A DNA stretch of 64,000 bases from Neobacillus thermocopriae (GCF_010975035.1 NZ_JAAIUV010000001.1:186001-250000); one strand, 5' to 3'. Positions 27,166 through 35,249 are shown, counted from the first letter of the stretch. Translations and numbers: made by a program. The notes: generated by a model from the sequence alone, not told the origin.

Positions 27166-27371
27166 AGAAAAGCGAAAGTCCCCTGATCAGTGGCGTATGG
27201 CTTCCTCCCAAAAGCTATCGCTTTCGGTCGTGCGATGCTTAGCTGCTGAAGCCTTCCTTGTGGTGGCCTCCAACTGAGATATAGGAAACACGAAGAGCGT
27301 TAGCGATTCGATGTTGACTTATCGTAGGGCGGAGACCGAAGGCGTCTCGTCGCTAGGAGGCTGGAGCTAGA
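27166..27371 (+). repeat. Dispersed ~200-bp repeat (copy C)
   Basis: Full-length copy from AGAAAAGCGAAAG to GCCGCTAGGAGGCTGGAGCT. It lies in the leader region of the lic operon. Confidence 0.92.
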
Positions 27372-27409
27372 CAATTCTCAAAGTCAAAAAGATATTTTCT
27401 CATCTAACC

Positions 27410-27523
27410 AGAAAAGCGAAAGCGCCCTGCCCAGCGGCGTATATCCTCCTCCCAAAAGCTATCGCTTTCGGTCGTGCGATGCTTTCAAAGCTTGCCTTCT
27501 GGTGGTCTCCTGGAAACACAAAG
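27410..27523 (+). repeat. Dispersed repeat, truncated copy D
   Basis: Starts as in copy C (AGAAAAGCGAAAGCGCCCTG) but stops after GGTGGTCTCC...GGAAACACAAAG, lacking the 3' half. It lies 38 bp after copy C in the same orientation. Confidence 0.88.
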
Positions 27524-27763
27524 ATTCAAACCTATCAATTAGATTCAATCGCCTGATAGAAAGATTAAACAAATAATAAGGATCGTTATCATTTTATTGT
27601 TGCTGTTCGGTGTCCAACTTATGAATAATGAAGGACAAATTGGGCGAGGGCAAGGAGAAAATGTCAATCAATCACAATAAATCTACCCTTACTCAGGGCA
27701 TAACGAAGATGTCTTTCAAAAGTAGAAAAACCATTCACAAATTAGAAAAGCGTAAACACAGGT
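27524..27763. other. Intergenic stretch without recognised feature
   Basis: Short frames occur but none has good coding character or a convincing ribosome site. AGAAAAGCGTAAACAC near 27744 may be a tiny further trace of the repeat start. Confidence 0.35.
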
Positions 27764-27796
27764 ATAAAAAAAGACTGTGCATCAAGCACAGTCTTT
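27762..27796 (-). terminator. Rho-independent terminator after LytB-like gene
   Basis: AAAGACTGTGC/GCACAGTCTTT perfect stem (27770-27780 with 27786-27796), then a T-run on the minus strand, 12 nt past the stop at 27808. Confidence 0.9.
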
Positions 27797-27807
27797 CTAT
27801 AAATCTA

Positions 27808-29994
27808 TTATTTTAATATCGGAACATCAAAATGCAAATTACTACGAGATTCAATGGTATCGTATATTTGTTTAATATTTTTTGCTTGTTTTACTGCCCA
27901 TTGAATATCGGTGGCATATTGATGATGACTGTTAAGGCCTGCTTCAGGATCCCAGCGCATTTTGTATAGAGTGTCTTGCTTTCTATTCGGATTATTTATG
28001 TATTGTTTAGCTATGTACTTAGCTCCTCCATAGATCGCCTTTGCCGGTGTATCCCAGCCCTGTTCATAAGCATATTGAGCTCCACATTCATCTGGACAAG
28101 AATCTTTGGCTCCAATGCCGTACATATTATAAACCTTTTTCCCATTCACAACAATTCCTTGGGCCAGCTTCGATGTACCTTTACCTGTTTCAAGAAAGGC
28201 ATGATTAATAAGATAAATTTCATTAATATTAAAATCTTTACTTGCCTGGATGAACGCCTCTGCCTGATCATGAAGAGTCCCTTTACCCTTAAGAACTTTA
28301 GCATTTAATTCTTTTGCATCTGTACCGGCGCTTCCAGATAAAACTAGGTATTGGTAATATTCCGTACTTGATGACTTAAAGTTGTTCGGATTGGCATAAA
28401 ATTGAACATCCTCTGCTTTAGCATTTCGCCAAGTTACCGGATATTTGATTTCATAAAAATCGCCTGATTCTGAGACGATTTGAACTAGCTGTTCCTTTAA
28501 TTCCCCATTGCTGTCTTTATAATATTTGTTCATAAAACCATATACATGTGCTGATAAATTGGGGCTTTCTAGAATATTGATTCCATTTTTTGTTGTCATC
28601 TTGCCTATCCCCGGATGGTTTGGGTCTAATTGAATTTCCTTTTTATTGACGAAACCATTTTGGTTCCTGTATTTATCCGTTTGCGGGGAATATTTCATTT
28701 GGATATCAACCATTTGTTTTAGAGAAATGGAATAGTTGGTTGTTTTCACGATTAGGCCAGTATTTAATACTCCATTAGGGAAAAAGTAATATTTTTTTCC
28801 GTCAATGACTTGTTCACCTGTCACCCTTTTTCCACTAGAGGTTAAATAATACCAATCTTCCCCCAACTTTAACCAGCCAGTCACCATCTCACCGTTGCTG
28901 TTTAAATAATACCAGTCATTTTTATCTTTTAACCAGCCGGTTTGCTTGACACCATTAGAATTTAGGAAATACCACTTCTTGTTGTAATACAACCAGCCAG
29001 TGGCCATCAATCCATCTCCATAAAAGTAATACCATTTGTTTTGGATGAGCTTCCAGCCAGTAAAAGCCGCTCCATCCTCTCCAAGATAGTACTTGTTTCC
29101 ACCAATGGTCAGCCAGCCTTTCCGCATTAAACCATCGGAACCGAAATAATACTTCTTATTGTCCTTAATGAGCCAACCTTTATGCATGGAACCATCTGCA
29201 TTAATATAGGCAATCTTATCTCCATCTTGGAACCAACCTTTAGGGGTCGTTGTCTTAGCACCGGATGCAGAGAAAGTATACGGCTTGCCATCAATCATCT
29301 TTTGACCGGTGACCATTTCACCACTTGGAAGCAAATAATACTTTACTTTCTTTTCCTCTAGCCAGCCGGTTTTCATCGCACCACTTTTCTCCAAATAGTA
29401 CCAGTGGCTTTTATCATACACCCACCCAGTTCTCATGGCACCGCTTGAATCTAAGTAATACCATTTACCTTTATCATAGACCCAGCCAGTTTTCATCGCA
29501 CCGCTACCGTTAAAATAGTACCATTTCTTTCCTATATATCTCCAACCCGTTATCATCGCACCGCTTGAATCCAAATAATACCAAATACTACGGTCTTTAA
29601 GCCAGCCGGTTTTCATCACACCACTTGAATCTAGGAAATACCACTTGCCTTTATCATAGATCCAACCCGTTTGCATGGCACCACTTCCATTAAAGTAGTA
29701 CCATTTCTTTCCTATATACTTCCAACCCGTTATCATCGCACCGCTTGAATCCAAATAATACTTAGTGTTGCCGTCTTTAAGCCAGCCTGTCTGCATGACA
29801 CCATTTTTTCCTAAATAATACCATTTCGTGTTATAATAGACCCAACCAGTTACTGGTTCACCTGAGGAATTCAAATAATACCATTTTTTTCCCTGGTATT
29901 TCCATGAATAAGTGCCTGACGCTTGGGCACTGATTGTTGTTGATGATAACAACATTGTCGCCAATGCAAATGCAGCCAATCTTTTTTTCTTCAA
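27808..29994 (-). CDS. LytB-like endo-beta-N-acetylglucosaminidase with N-terminal choline-binding repeats
   Basis: The 728-residue protein has a signal peptide (KKKRLAAFALATML to AQA), then about twenty choline-binding repeats of the W-x-Y-x-x-x-x-W-Y-Y-x-x-x-x-G-x-M-x-T-G type to about residue 415. A linker domain follows, then a C-terminal GH73 glucosaminidase with the probable acid in NHAFLETGKG (E602). Repeats first and GH73 last is the arrangement of pneumococcal LytB, which separates daughter cells. The TTG at 29994 is 6 nt from GGGGGG; an upstream TTG at 30021 would put residues before the signal. It has its own terminator. Choline is the likely wall ligand given the lic genes upstream. 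Confidence 0.9.
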   Translation of the reverse strand: MKKKRLAAFALATMLLSSTTISAQASGTYSWKYQGKKWYYLNSSGEPVTGWVYYNTKWYYLGKNGVMQTGWLKDGNTKYYLDSSGAMITGWKYIGKKWYYFNGSGAMQTGWIYDKGKWYFLDSSGVMKTGWLKDRSIWYYLDSSGAMITGWRYIGKKWYYFNGSGAMKTGWVYDKGKWYYLDSSGAMRTGWVYDKSHWYYLEKSGAMKTGWLEEKKVKYYLLPSGEMVTGQKMIDGKPYTFSASGAKTTTPKGWFQDGDKIAYINADGSMHKGWLIKDNKKYYFGSDGLMRKGWLTIGGNKYYLGEDGAAFTGWKLIQNKWYYFYGDGLMATGWLYYNKKWYFLNSNGVKQTGWLKDKNDWYYLNSNGEMVTGWLKLGEDWYYLTSSGKRVTGEQVIDGKKYYFFPNGVLNTGLIVKTTNYSISLKQMVDIQMKYSPQTDKYRNQNGFVNKKEIQLDPNHPGIGKMTTKNGINILESPNLSAHVYGFMNKYYKDSNGELKEQLVQIVSESGDFYEIKYPVTWRNAKAEDVQFYANPNNFKSSSTEYYQYLVLSGSAGTDAKELNAKVLKGKGTLHDQAEAFIQASKDFNINEIYLINHAFLETGKGTSKLAQGIVVNGKKVYNMYGIGAKDSCPDECGAQYAYEQGWDTPAKAIYGGAKYIAKQYINNPNRKQDTLYKMRWDPEAGLNSHHQYATDIQWAVKQAKNIKQIYDTIESRSNLHFDVPILK

Positions 29995-30159
29995 TACTTT
30001 CCCCCCACTAATCTCTATCAATCTACTATTGTTTCATCATTTGACTAAAATCCATCCGTAAAAAGCATCACCATCTTCTTTATAATTTGGTAAATTTATC
30101 ATATAGACTCTTTTATTCTCTCATGTATTAGAAATTTTTCAATAATAAAGTTGGATTTT

Positions 30160-30192
30160 TTCAGAAATAAAAGACGAACAAAGTTATTCTGT
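30160..30192 (-). terminator. Weak terminator behind a choline-binding gene relic
   Basis: On the minus strand AAGGCGGAC pairs with GUUCGUCUU (two G-U pairs), then UUUAUUU. It follows the relic at 30213. Confidence 0.5.
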
Positions 30193-30212
30193 CCGCCTTT
30201 TTGATAGTTCTA

Positions 30213-30245
30213 TTTACTTAATCCATGTAATTTCTGAATTAGCTG
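30213..30245 (-). pseudogene. C-terminal scrap of a choline-binding-repeat protein
   Basis: The minus strand reads NSEITWIK then stop, ending with the same WIK as the intact NlpC/P60 protein (GKDGAWIK), and is followed by a terminator. The rest of the gene is absent or unrecognisable. The match is short, so the call is tentative. Confidence 0.4.
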
Positions 30246-30284
30246 ATTCGATTTGGCAATGCATATACTAGCGATGCGCCTATG

Positions 30285-30320
30285 TAAAAAAACTGCAGGG
30301 AGTCCTCCCCCTAGCAGCTT
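30285..30320 (-). terminator. Probable terminator after ugd
   Basis: On the minus strand CTGCTAGGGGGAGG...CTCCCTGCAG forms a stem followed by TTTTTTT. It lies 130 bp past the ugd stop. Confidence 0.65.
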
Positions 30321-30453
30321 CTCATTCTACTATTGATATGCATCCATCCCCCGGTTTTGTGGCGAATAATTTTTCATTGATACAAAGAATCCTAACTTAC
30401 TACATTCCCAAAAAACACTTCTTGCGTGTCATGTCGAATTTGTTCAGAGACTA

Positions 30454-31749
30454 TCAATGGTTTGCAATCCCTATATAATGAAAGCCTAAACTCTCCACTT
30501 CCCTTTTATCTAGCATATTCCGCCCGTCAAAAATGTAAGGCTGCTTCATTAACGGCTTGAGTTCTCCCCAATTGAGTGACTTGTAGTCTTCCCAGTCGGT
30601 GCAAAGAATGACTGCATCGGTGCCTGACACGGTTTCTGCCACTGTCTCAAATTGTTGTACAACTTCCGAAAGAGGGCTGTTGTCTAAATGGACCACTGGA
30701 TCATGAGCCCGAACCGTTACTTGGTCACCTAATAAATTTTCAATGATAATAAGACTTGGAGACTCTCTTGTGTCGTCGGTGTTGGCTTTGAAGGAAAGTC
30801 CGAGGACAGCGATCGTTTTCCCTTGCAAATCCCCCCCTAATGCTTGTTGGATTTTCTCCATAAAATAAAGCGGCTGACTGGCATTTACCTTTACCACACT
30901 GTCGAGAATGGATAATAGTTGCCCGTTTTCCTTTGCCGTTTGTAACAGGGCATTCACATCCTTTGGAAAACAGGAACCACCATAGCCCATTCCAGCGCGT
31001 AAAAAGAGTGGACCGATTCGATGGTCTAGGCCGATTCCCTTGGACACATCATTCACATTAATCCCAAGCCTATCACAAAGACGAGCCAGCTCATTTATAT
31101 AAGAAATTTTCATTGCTAGAAAGGAATTGGCCGCGTACTTGATCATTTCAGATGCCTTCGGATTGGTTTGTACAACTGGACATTGGAAATCTTTATATAA
31201 TTCTTCCATAATCGTTCTGGCTTTTTCACTTGTGGTACCAATAACAATCCGATCCGGGTAAAGAGCATCATAAAGCGCGGAACCTTCGCGAAGAAACTCG
31301 GGATTTGAAACCACATCAAATGATATGGGTGTAGGTTGATTCTTAATAATCCAATTTGTCACTTTTTCCGCCGTCCCGACAGGCACCGTACTTTTCGTGA
31401 CGACCACTTTGTAACGATTCATATAACGGCCGATCGATTCAGCCACATTTTTTACAAAGGTAAGGTCGGCACTTCCCTCCTTGCCCATTGGCGTTCCCAC
31501 ACAAATAAAAATAACATCATTTTCTTTTATCGCCGTTTCCGTATCGGTCGTAAAAGAAATATTTTTATTTGTAATATGCTTGGTAAGCAGTTCTTCAAGA
31601 CCTGGTTCATAAAAATGCAGTTTTCCTGATGTGAGCGCTTGAATTTTACGGTCATCTAAGTCGAGTCCAGTTACCTGATGACCTTTTTCACAAAAAATGA
31701 GACTAGTAGTCGTTCCGACATACCCTGTGCCGATTACTAAGATTTTCAC
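30454..31749 (-). CDS. ugd: UDP-glucose 6-dehydrogenase
   Basis: A 431-residue dehydrogenase with NAD-binding GTGYVGTTTS at the N-terminus, ESTVP-like KSTVPVGTAEK, the catalytic cysteine in GYGGSCFPKDVNALL, and FKANTDDTRESPS in the C-terminal domain. It converts UDP-glucose (from GalU) to UDP-glucuronate for acidic surface polymers, as TuaD/Ugd does. The start is the GTG at 31749 behind AAGGGGGATCCGTT; the longer frame has no ribosome site. It is monocistronic. With WecC at 18646 the region encodes two different UDP-uronate-producing enzymes. Confidence 0.93.
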   Translation of the reverse strand: MKILVIGTGYVGTTTSLIFCEKGHQVTGLDLDDRKIQALTSGKLHFYEPGLEELLTKHITNKNISFTTDTETAIKENDVIFICVGTPMGKEGSADLTFVKNVAESIGRYMNRYKVVVTKSTVPVGTAEKVTNWIIKNQPTPISFDVVSNPEFLREGSALYDALYPDRIVIGTTSEKARTIMEELYKDFQCPVVQTNPKASEMIKYAANSFLAMKISYINELARLCDRLGINVNDVSKGIGLDHRIGPLFLRAGMGYGGSCFPKDVNALLQTAKENGQLLSILDSVVKVNASQPLYFMEKIQQALGGDLQGKTIAVLGLSFKANTDDTRESPSLIIIENLLGDQVTVRAHDPVVHLDNSPLSEVVQQFETVAETVSGTDAVILCTDWEDYKSLNWGELKPLMKQPYIFDGRNMLDKREVESLGFHYIGIANH

Positions 31750-31948
31750 AACGGATCCCCCTTGGTGAACTAGTGGCAACAAAATCATCGGACTATATGC
31801 GGATGAAAAGCGAATAGAAGGTCAAATGCTTATATCAACCGCCATCCATTTGAATGATTTTCATCTACGAACTAGTACCAACTTATTCACCAATCAAAAA
31901 GAAGGAAGGTTTTCCAAGCAAAAGTAGGCGAAAAATAGGCGGGTACCC

Positions 31949-32155
31949 GAAAAGCGGAAGCGCCCTGCTTAGCAGCGTATAGCCTCCTCCCAAAAGCTAT
32001 CGCTTTCGGTCGTGCGATGTGTATGCTAAAGGAGCCTTTCTTGTGGTGCTCTCCAACTGAGATAAAGGAAACACGAGGAGCGAAAGCAATTCGATGTTGA
32101 TTTATCATAGGGAGAAGACCGAAGGCGTCTCGCCGCTAGGACACTGGAGCTAGAC
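31949..32155 (+). repeat. Dispersed ~200-bp repeat (copy E)
   Basis: Full-length copy from GAAAAGCGGAAGCGCCCTG to CGCCGCTAGGACACTGGAGCT. A minus-strand frame through it resembles one through copy B, only because both are the same repeat. Confidence 0.92.
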
Positions 32156-32218
32156 CATTCTTGAGGACGAAAAAATACCTTTTTATAAAATAAAACATTG
32201 AGTTATTCAAAGATTTTT

Positions 32219-32411
32219 TTTTCCACAATTTTATAGAAGTAAAAATCCACAGTACTTTTCCACAAATATGGCATAGTTATCAACATTTTACACTTAATAT
32301 CCACAAAATTATCCACATTATCAGTGTGAAGTAATTAAATTATTAACAAACCATTCCTTTTTATTCACATTAACCACTAATTTATCCACATAAAAATTTG
32401 ATTTTTCCACA
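32219..32411 (+). other. DnaA-box cluster
   Basis: Nine 9-mers match or nearly match TTATNCACA, all in the same direction. Perfect TTATCCACA lies at 32309-32317 and 32382-32390, and TTATTCACA at 32361-32369. TTTTCCACA lies at 32219, 32256 and 32403. One-mismatch sites are ATATCCACA (32297) and TTATCAACA (32277); AAATCCACA (32243) has two mismatches. The flanks are very AT-rich. No dnaA, dnaN or rpmH is near, so this is not the usual oriC setting. Accessory DnaA-box clusters that tune initiation or transcription are known in Bacillus. Confidence 0.75.
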
Positions 32412-32579
32412 TTTCCTCCACTATTTCTTATCATTGCCTATCAATCCTTCTCTTGTATCCCTTTTTCATTATCGAAACTTCCTTTTTATCTACAAAATAT
32501 TCATTTTATCACCATACTTACAATAAAAATAGGAGTTTGCTCAATATTTCACAAAATGTTCAATGAGTCTCTTATTTTA

Positions 32580-32632
32580 AGTGATTGAGGTCACAGGTGC
32601 AATTTTTACAGAAAATACAATGAAAGTATAAT
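32580..32632 (+). promoter_or_regulatory. Fnr-like site and -10 elements of nirK
   Basis: AGTGA-TTGAGG-TCACA (32580-32595) is a palindrome matching the Bacillus Fnr consensus TGTGA-N6-TCACA in all but one base. A TACAAT at 32616-32621 would put the transcription start near 32628, about 41 bp from the centre of the site, the spacing used by Fnr/CRP activators. A second -10 (TATAAT) lies at 32627-32632. Anaerobic induction is inferred. Confidence 0.65.
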
Positions 32633-32655
32633 CAATTAGTTGGAGGGATATTGAA

Positions 32656-33708
32656 ATGGGGAAAATTGCAAAAATGGCGGCAGTTGTCGTTTCTTCTGTG
32701 ATGGTGTTAGGTGCATGTAGTAAAACAGATCTTTCCGTTAAAGAAAAGGTTCAAGCGAAAACAACGAAAAAGGCAGACGTTCAGGTTTTCGAGCCCCATA
32801 AAAACTTAAACCAAGAACCGACACCATTGAAAATAGAACGAGTGGGAGCAAATGAAGTGAATATCGAAATGACTGCACAAATAACAGATATTGAAATTTC
32901 GAAAGGAGATTGGTATAAAGCCTGGACGTTTAATGGAGAAGCTCCCGGTCCTGTTGTTGTCGTGAATGAAGGAGATACGATAAATTTTAAGCTGAAAAAT
33001 ATGGATCCGGTCATTCCACATAGCATGGACTTCCATGCCGTCCACGCCGCTCCGTCTGTTGATTTTACGGACGTAAAACCAAATGAAGAAGGCACCTTTA
33101 AATATCCAGCAAATAAACCTGGTGTGTTTATGTATCATTGCGGAACAAAGCCAGTGTTATCTCATATTGCTAACGGGATGCACGGAACAATTATTGTGAA
33201 ACCAAAGAATGGATATCCGACTGATAACGAAATTGACCGTGAATATGTGATTATTCAAAATGAGTGGTATAAATACAATGATTTAGAGGATTTTACAAAC
33301 GGGGTTCCTAAGTATGTTGTCTTTTCCACAAAGGCACTAAAAAACGGAGATCTCAATACGAACGGCACAGTTGGTTCTTTAGTCGACCAGCCGCTACTTG
33401 CGAAAGTTGGAGACCGGATCCGATTGTATGTGAACAATGTTGGTCCGAATGAAGTATCAAGCTTCCATGTCGTCGGAACCGTGTTCGATCATGTCTATGT
33501 TGATGGAAACCCAGTTAACCATATGGAAGGATTGCAAACCGTGATGCTACCAGCAAGTGGTGGAGCGGTCGTCGAATTCACCGTAACGAAAGAAGGAAGC
33601 TATCCGATTGTGACACATCAATTCAATCATGCCAATAAAGGCGCCGTTGGAATGATCAAGGTCACAAGGGATGGAAAGGACGACGGCAGCACAACAATGT
33701 CCCATTAA
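32656..33708 (+). CDS. nirK: Copper-containing nitrite reductase (NO-forming), lipoprotein
   Basis: A 350-residue two-domain multicopper protein. The lipobox VLGAC (C21) indicates a membrane-anchored extracellular lipoprotein. Type 1 copper ligands are H121, C161, H169 and M174 (HSMDFH, YHCG, SHIANGMHG). Type 2 copper ligands are H126, H160 and H320, with catalytic D124 and H270, so all expected residues are present. It reduces nitrite to nitric oxide in denitrification. GGAGGG precedes the ATG and an Fnr-like site lies 60 bp upstream. No nitric oxide reductase or nitrate reductase gene is nearby. Confidence 0.95.
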   Translation: MGKIAKMAAVVVSSVMVLGACSKTDLSVKEKVQAKTTKKADVQVFEPHKNLNQEPTPLKIERVGANEVNIEMTAQITDIEISKGDWYKAWTFNGEAPGPVVVVNEGDTINFKLKNMDPVIPHSMDFHAVHAAPSVDFTDVKPNEEGTFKYPANKPGVFMYHCGTKPVLSHIANGMHGTIIVKPKNGYPTDNEIDREYVIIQNEWYKYNDLEDFTNGVPKYVVFSTKALKNGDLNTNGTVGSLVDQPLLAKVGDRIRLYVNNVGPNEVSSFHVVGTVFDHVYVDGNPVNHMEGLQTVMLPASGGAVVEFTVTKEGSYPIVTHQFNHANKGAVGMIKVTRDGKDDGSTTMSH

Positions 33709-33799
33709 TTAAATCAAAAAGCCCTAGTATCCTACACTTCATGCCTTAATAGTGACCACTAAATAATTGAATATAGCTAAACTTACTCAATCAATAAAT

Positions 33800-33838
33800 A
33801 AGCGCCGGGAAAAAATTCACCGACGCGATTTTCTTTTA
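33800..33838. terminator. Bidirectional hairpin between nirK and the 57-residue ORF
   Basis: GCGCCGG (33802-33808) pairs with CCGACGC (33820-33826). On the minus strand the odd pair is G-U and the stem is complete. T-rich tracts flank both sides. Confidence 0.6.
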
Positions 33839-33872
33839 TATTGTTAAAATCAACTATGATTCTTGGTCCCTT

Positions 33873-34046
33873 TTATGAAAATTGCAATCTAGCTCCAAGC
33901 TCAATGGCTTTACTAATATGATAGATCGATTTAATCTTTAACTTCACTCTCAGTTCCTCACAAAGACAATCCTTCTGTAGAAGCTCATTGTGACGATGCT
34001 GGAACACATGATAATAATACTTCCCCATTAAAAACATTCTTAACAC
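33873..34046 (-). CDS. 57-residue hypothetical protein under a c-di-GMP-I riboswitch
   Basis: I do not recognise the product. The frame starts at a GTG preceded by GGGAGG at 8-nt spacing and reads MLRMFLMGKYYYHVFQHRHN, then a charged helix-like stretch (ELLQKDCLCEELRVKLKIKS) and ends in ELGARLQFS. It has no signal peptide or obvious membrane helix and is rich in H, Y, K and L. It begins 26 nt after the closing stem of a c-di-GMP-I riboswitch on the same strand and ends before a hairpin, which together make a complete small gene. An out-of-frame ATG-TGT-TAA overlaps the start and might be a two-codon decoy. Small size keeps the confidence moderate. Confidence 0.5.
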   Translation of the reverse strand: MLRMFLMGKYYYHVFQHRHNELLQKDCLCEELRVKLKIKSIYHISKAIELGARLQFS

Positions 34047-34072
34047 ATGTAAAACCTCCCATTAAATGATAG

Positions 34073-34191
34073 ACATAAATCGCAGGAGTATCGTGTTCGG
34101 TAACTGGCTGGCTTCGTTTTTGAAAAACATTAGCCCCTATAGTTTTGCGTCACCATTTTTCAATGGTTTTGCCGTTTCGTACGATTTATGT
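34073..34191 (-). promoter_or_regulatory. Cyclic di-GMP-I (GEMM) riboswitch
   Basis: On the minus strand the core shows GGCAAAACC, the stem ACCATT-GAAA-AATGGT with a GAAA tetraloop, the diagnostic GTGACGCAAA, then GGGGCTAATG, a stem GTTTTT/AAAAAC with GGCT/AGCC, and GTTACCG. All lie in GEMM-I order. A perfect 10-bp outer stem (ACATAAATCG with CGATTTATGT) encloses the aptamer. TACTCC just after the aptamer can pair with the downstream GGGAGG, suggesting control at translation. Confidence 0.88.
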
Positions 34192-34378
34192 GTTGACCAT
34201 AATTTTATCAGGCTATTCTAAAAAGATAAAGCTCTTTCAAGTTCAGACTGGGCGGTTTTGTTCATTTTTTGATGCCTTATCACAGTTGAAAACAAAATCT
34301 ATTTAACCATGTTTTAACTTTCCTTAACCTGACCAAACTAATCATATAGAATTACATTTTTTTAGAAGGAAGTTTGGT

Positions 34379-35149
34379 ATGGTTAAAAAGAGATCCATTA
34401 TTTTATTTTTATTCTTTGTCTTACTACTATTTTCCTTTTCAATTGGTATTGGGAAAATTCTTTTTAGCTCTGAAAAAGAAAATATACAGAGTCAATCCTC
34501 CGGTTCAGCGGGAGGACAAGGGATCAATCTCTCAACAAGAAATGAGGAGGAGATCCTAGTCATTGATGATCCAGAAAATATCCCTGTTTTAGTGAATAAA
34601 CAACATAAATTACCGGAAAGTTATAGGCCAGATGATTTAGTAGAACCGGATATCCCGTTTCTATTTGATAAAAAATCATCGAATAGAAAAATGCGTGCCG
34701 AGGCGGCCGCTGCCATTGAAAAACTATTCGATGAAGCCAAGCGGCAAGGCGTGATCCTTCAAGGGGTATCAGCCTATCGCTCCTATGCTGATCAATCCGC
34801 ATTGTTTCAGTATTATGTCAAACAAGATGGATATGAAGCCGCACGAACCTATAGCGCTTTACCACGAATGAGCGAGCATGAAACCGGTTTGGCCATTGAC
34901 GTATCCGGCTTAGATGCGACATGTGCGGTAAAGGATTGCTTCAGCGGAACAAAAGAAGCCAAATGGCTCGAAGCAAATGCCGCCAAATTCGGATTCATTA
35001 TTCGCTACCCAAAAGGAAAAGAATCGATTACTGGCTACAAATACGAACCATGGCACCTCCGCTACGTCGGAAAAACTATCGCCAAAGAAATTATGGAATC
35101 AGGTAGCACGCTCGAAGAATACTACAACACCCTTCTCGTAAATAATTAA
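34379..35149 (+). CDS. VanY-type D-Ala-D-Ala carboxypeptidase (peptidase M15B)
   Basis: A 256-residue protein with an N-terminal membrane anchor or signal (9-30), a variable linker, and an M15B domain (about 100-250). Zinc ligands are H167 and D174 (SEHETGLAIDVSG) and H226 (EPWHLRYVG), with SAYRSY (131-136) in front. It trims the terminal D-alanine from peptidoglycan stem peptides outside the membrane. The ATG is the second start after AAGGAAGTTTGGT. It is monocistronic, diverging from the riboswitch-controlled ORF, and ends in a bidirectional terminator. No vancomycin-resistance regulators are near, so this is a housekeeping enzyme. Confidence 0.92.
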   Translation: MVKKRSIILFLFFVLLLFSFSIGIGKILFSSEKENIQSQSSGSAGGQGINLSTRNEEEILVIDDPENIPVLVNKQHKLPESYRPDDLVEPDIPFLFDKKSSNRKMRAEAAAAIEKLFDEAKRQGVILQGVSAYRSYADQSALFQYYVKQDGYEAARTYSALPRMSEHETGLAIDVSGLDATCAVKDCFSGTKEAKWLEANAAKFGFIIRYPKGKESITGYKYEPWHLRYVGKTIAKEIMESGSTLEEYYNTLLVNN

Positions 35150-35168
35150 CATTAAAAGATACATGGAA

Positions 35169-35215
35169 CTAAAAAACGCATGGAATTTCAACATGAATTC
35201 CCATGCGTTTTTTAC
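35169..35215. terminator. Bidirectional terminator between vanY-like and telA genes
   Basis: AAAAAACGCATGG pairs with CCATGCGTTTTTT (35171-35183 with 35201-35213). Serves both convergent genes. Confidence 0.92.
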
Positions 35216-35249
35216 GTGTTTGCCATTCTCCTGGACAAAGATTTGCTCA

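Noticed and set aside
27628-27816. Plus-strand 62-codon frame before the LytB-like gene
   Set aside because: Very basic, low-complexity composition and it reads into the terminator and the end of the minus-strand gene; no support for coding.
32219-32411. Chromosomal replication origin
   Set aside because: The DnaA boxes fit, but dnaA, dnaN, rpmH or gyr genes are absent around it; kept only as a DnaA-box cluster.
34379-35149. Vancomycin-resistance gene cluster
   Set aside because: A VanY-type carboxypeptidase alone, without vanHAX or a two-component system, is a normal cell-wall enzyme.
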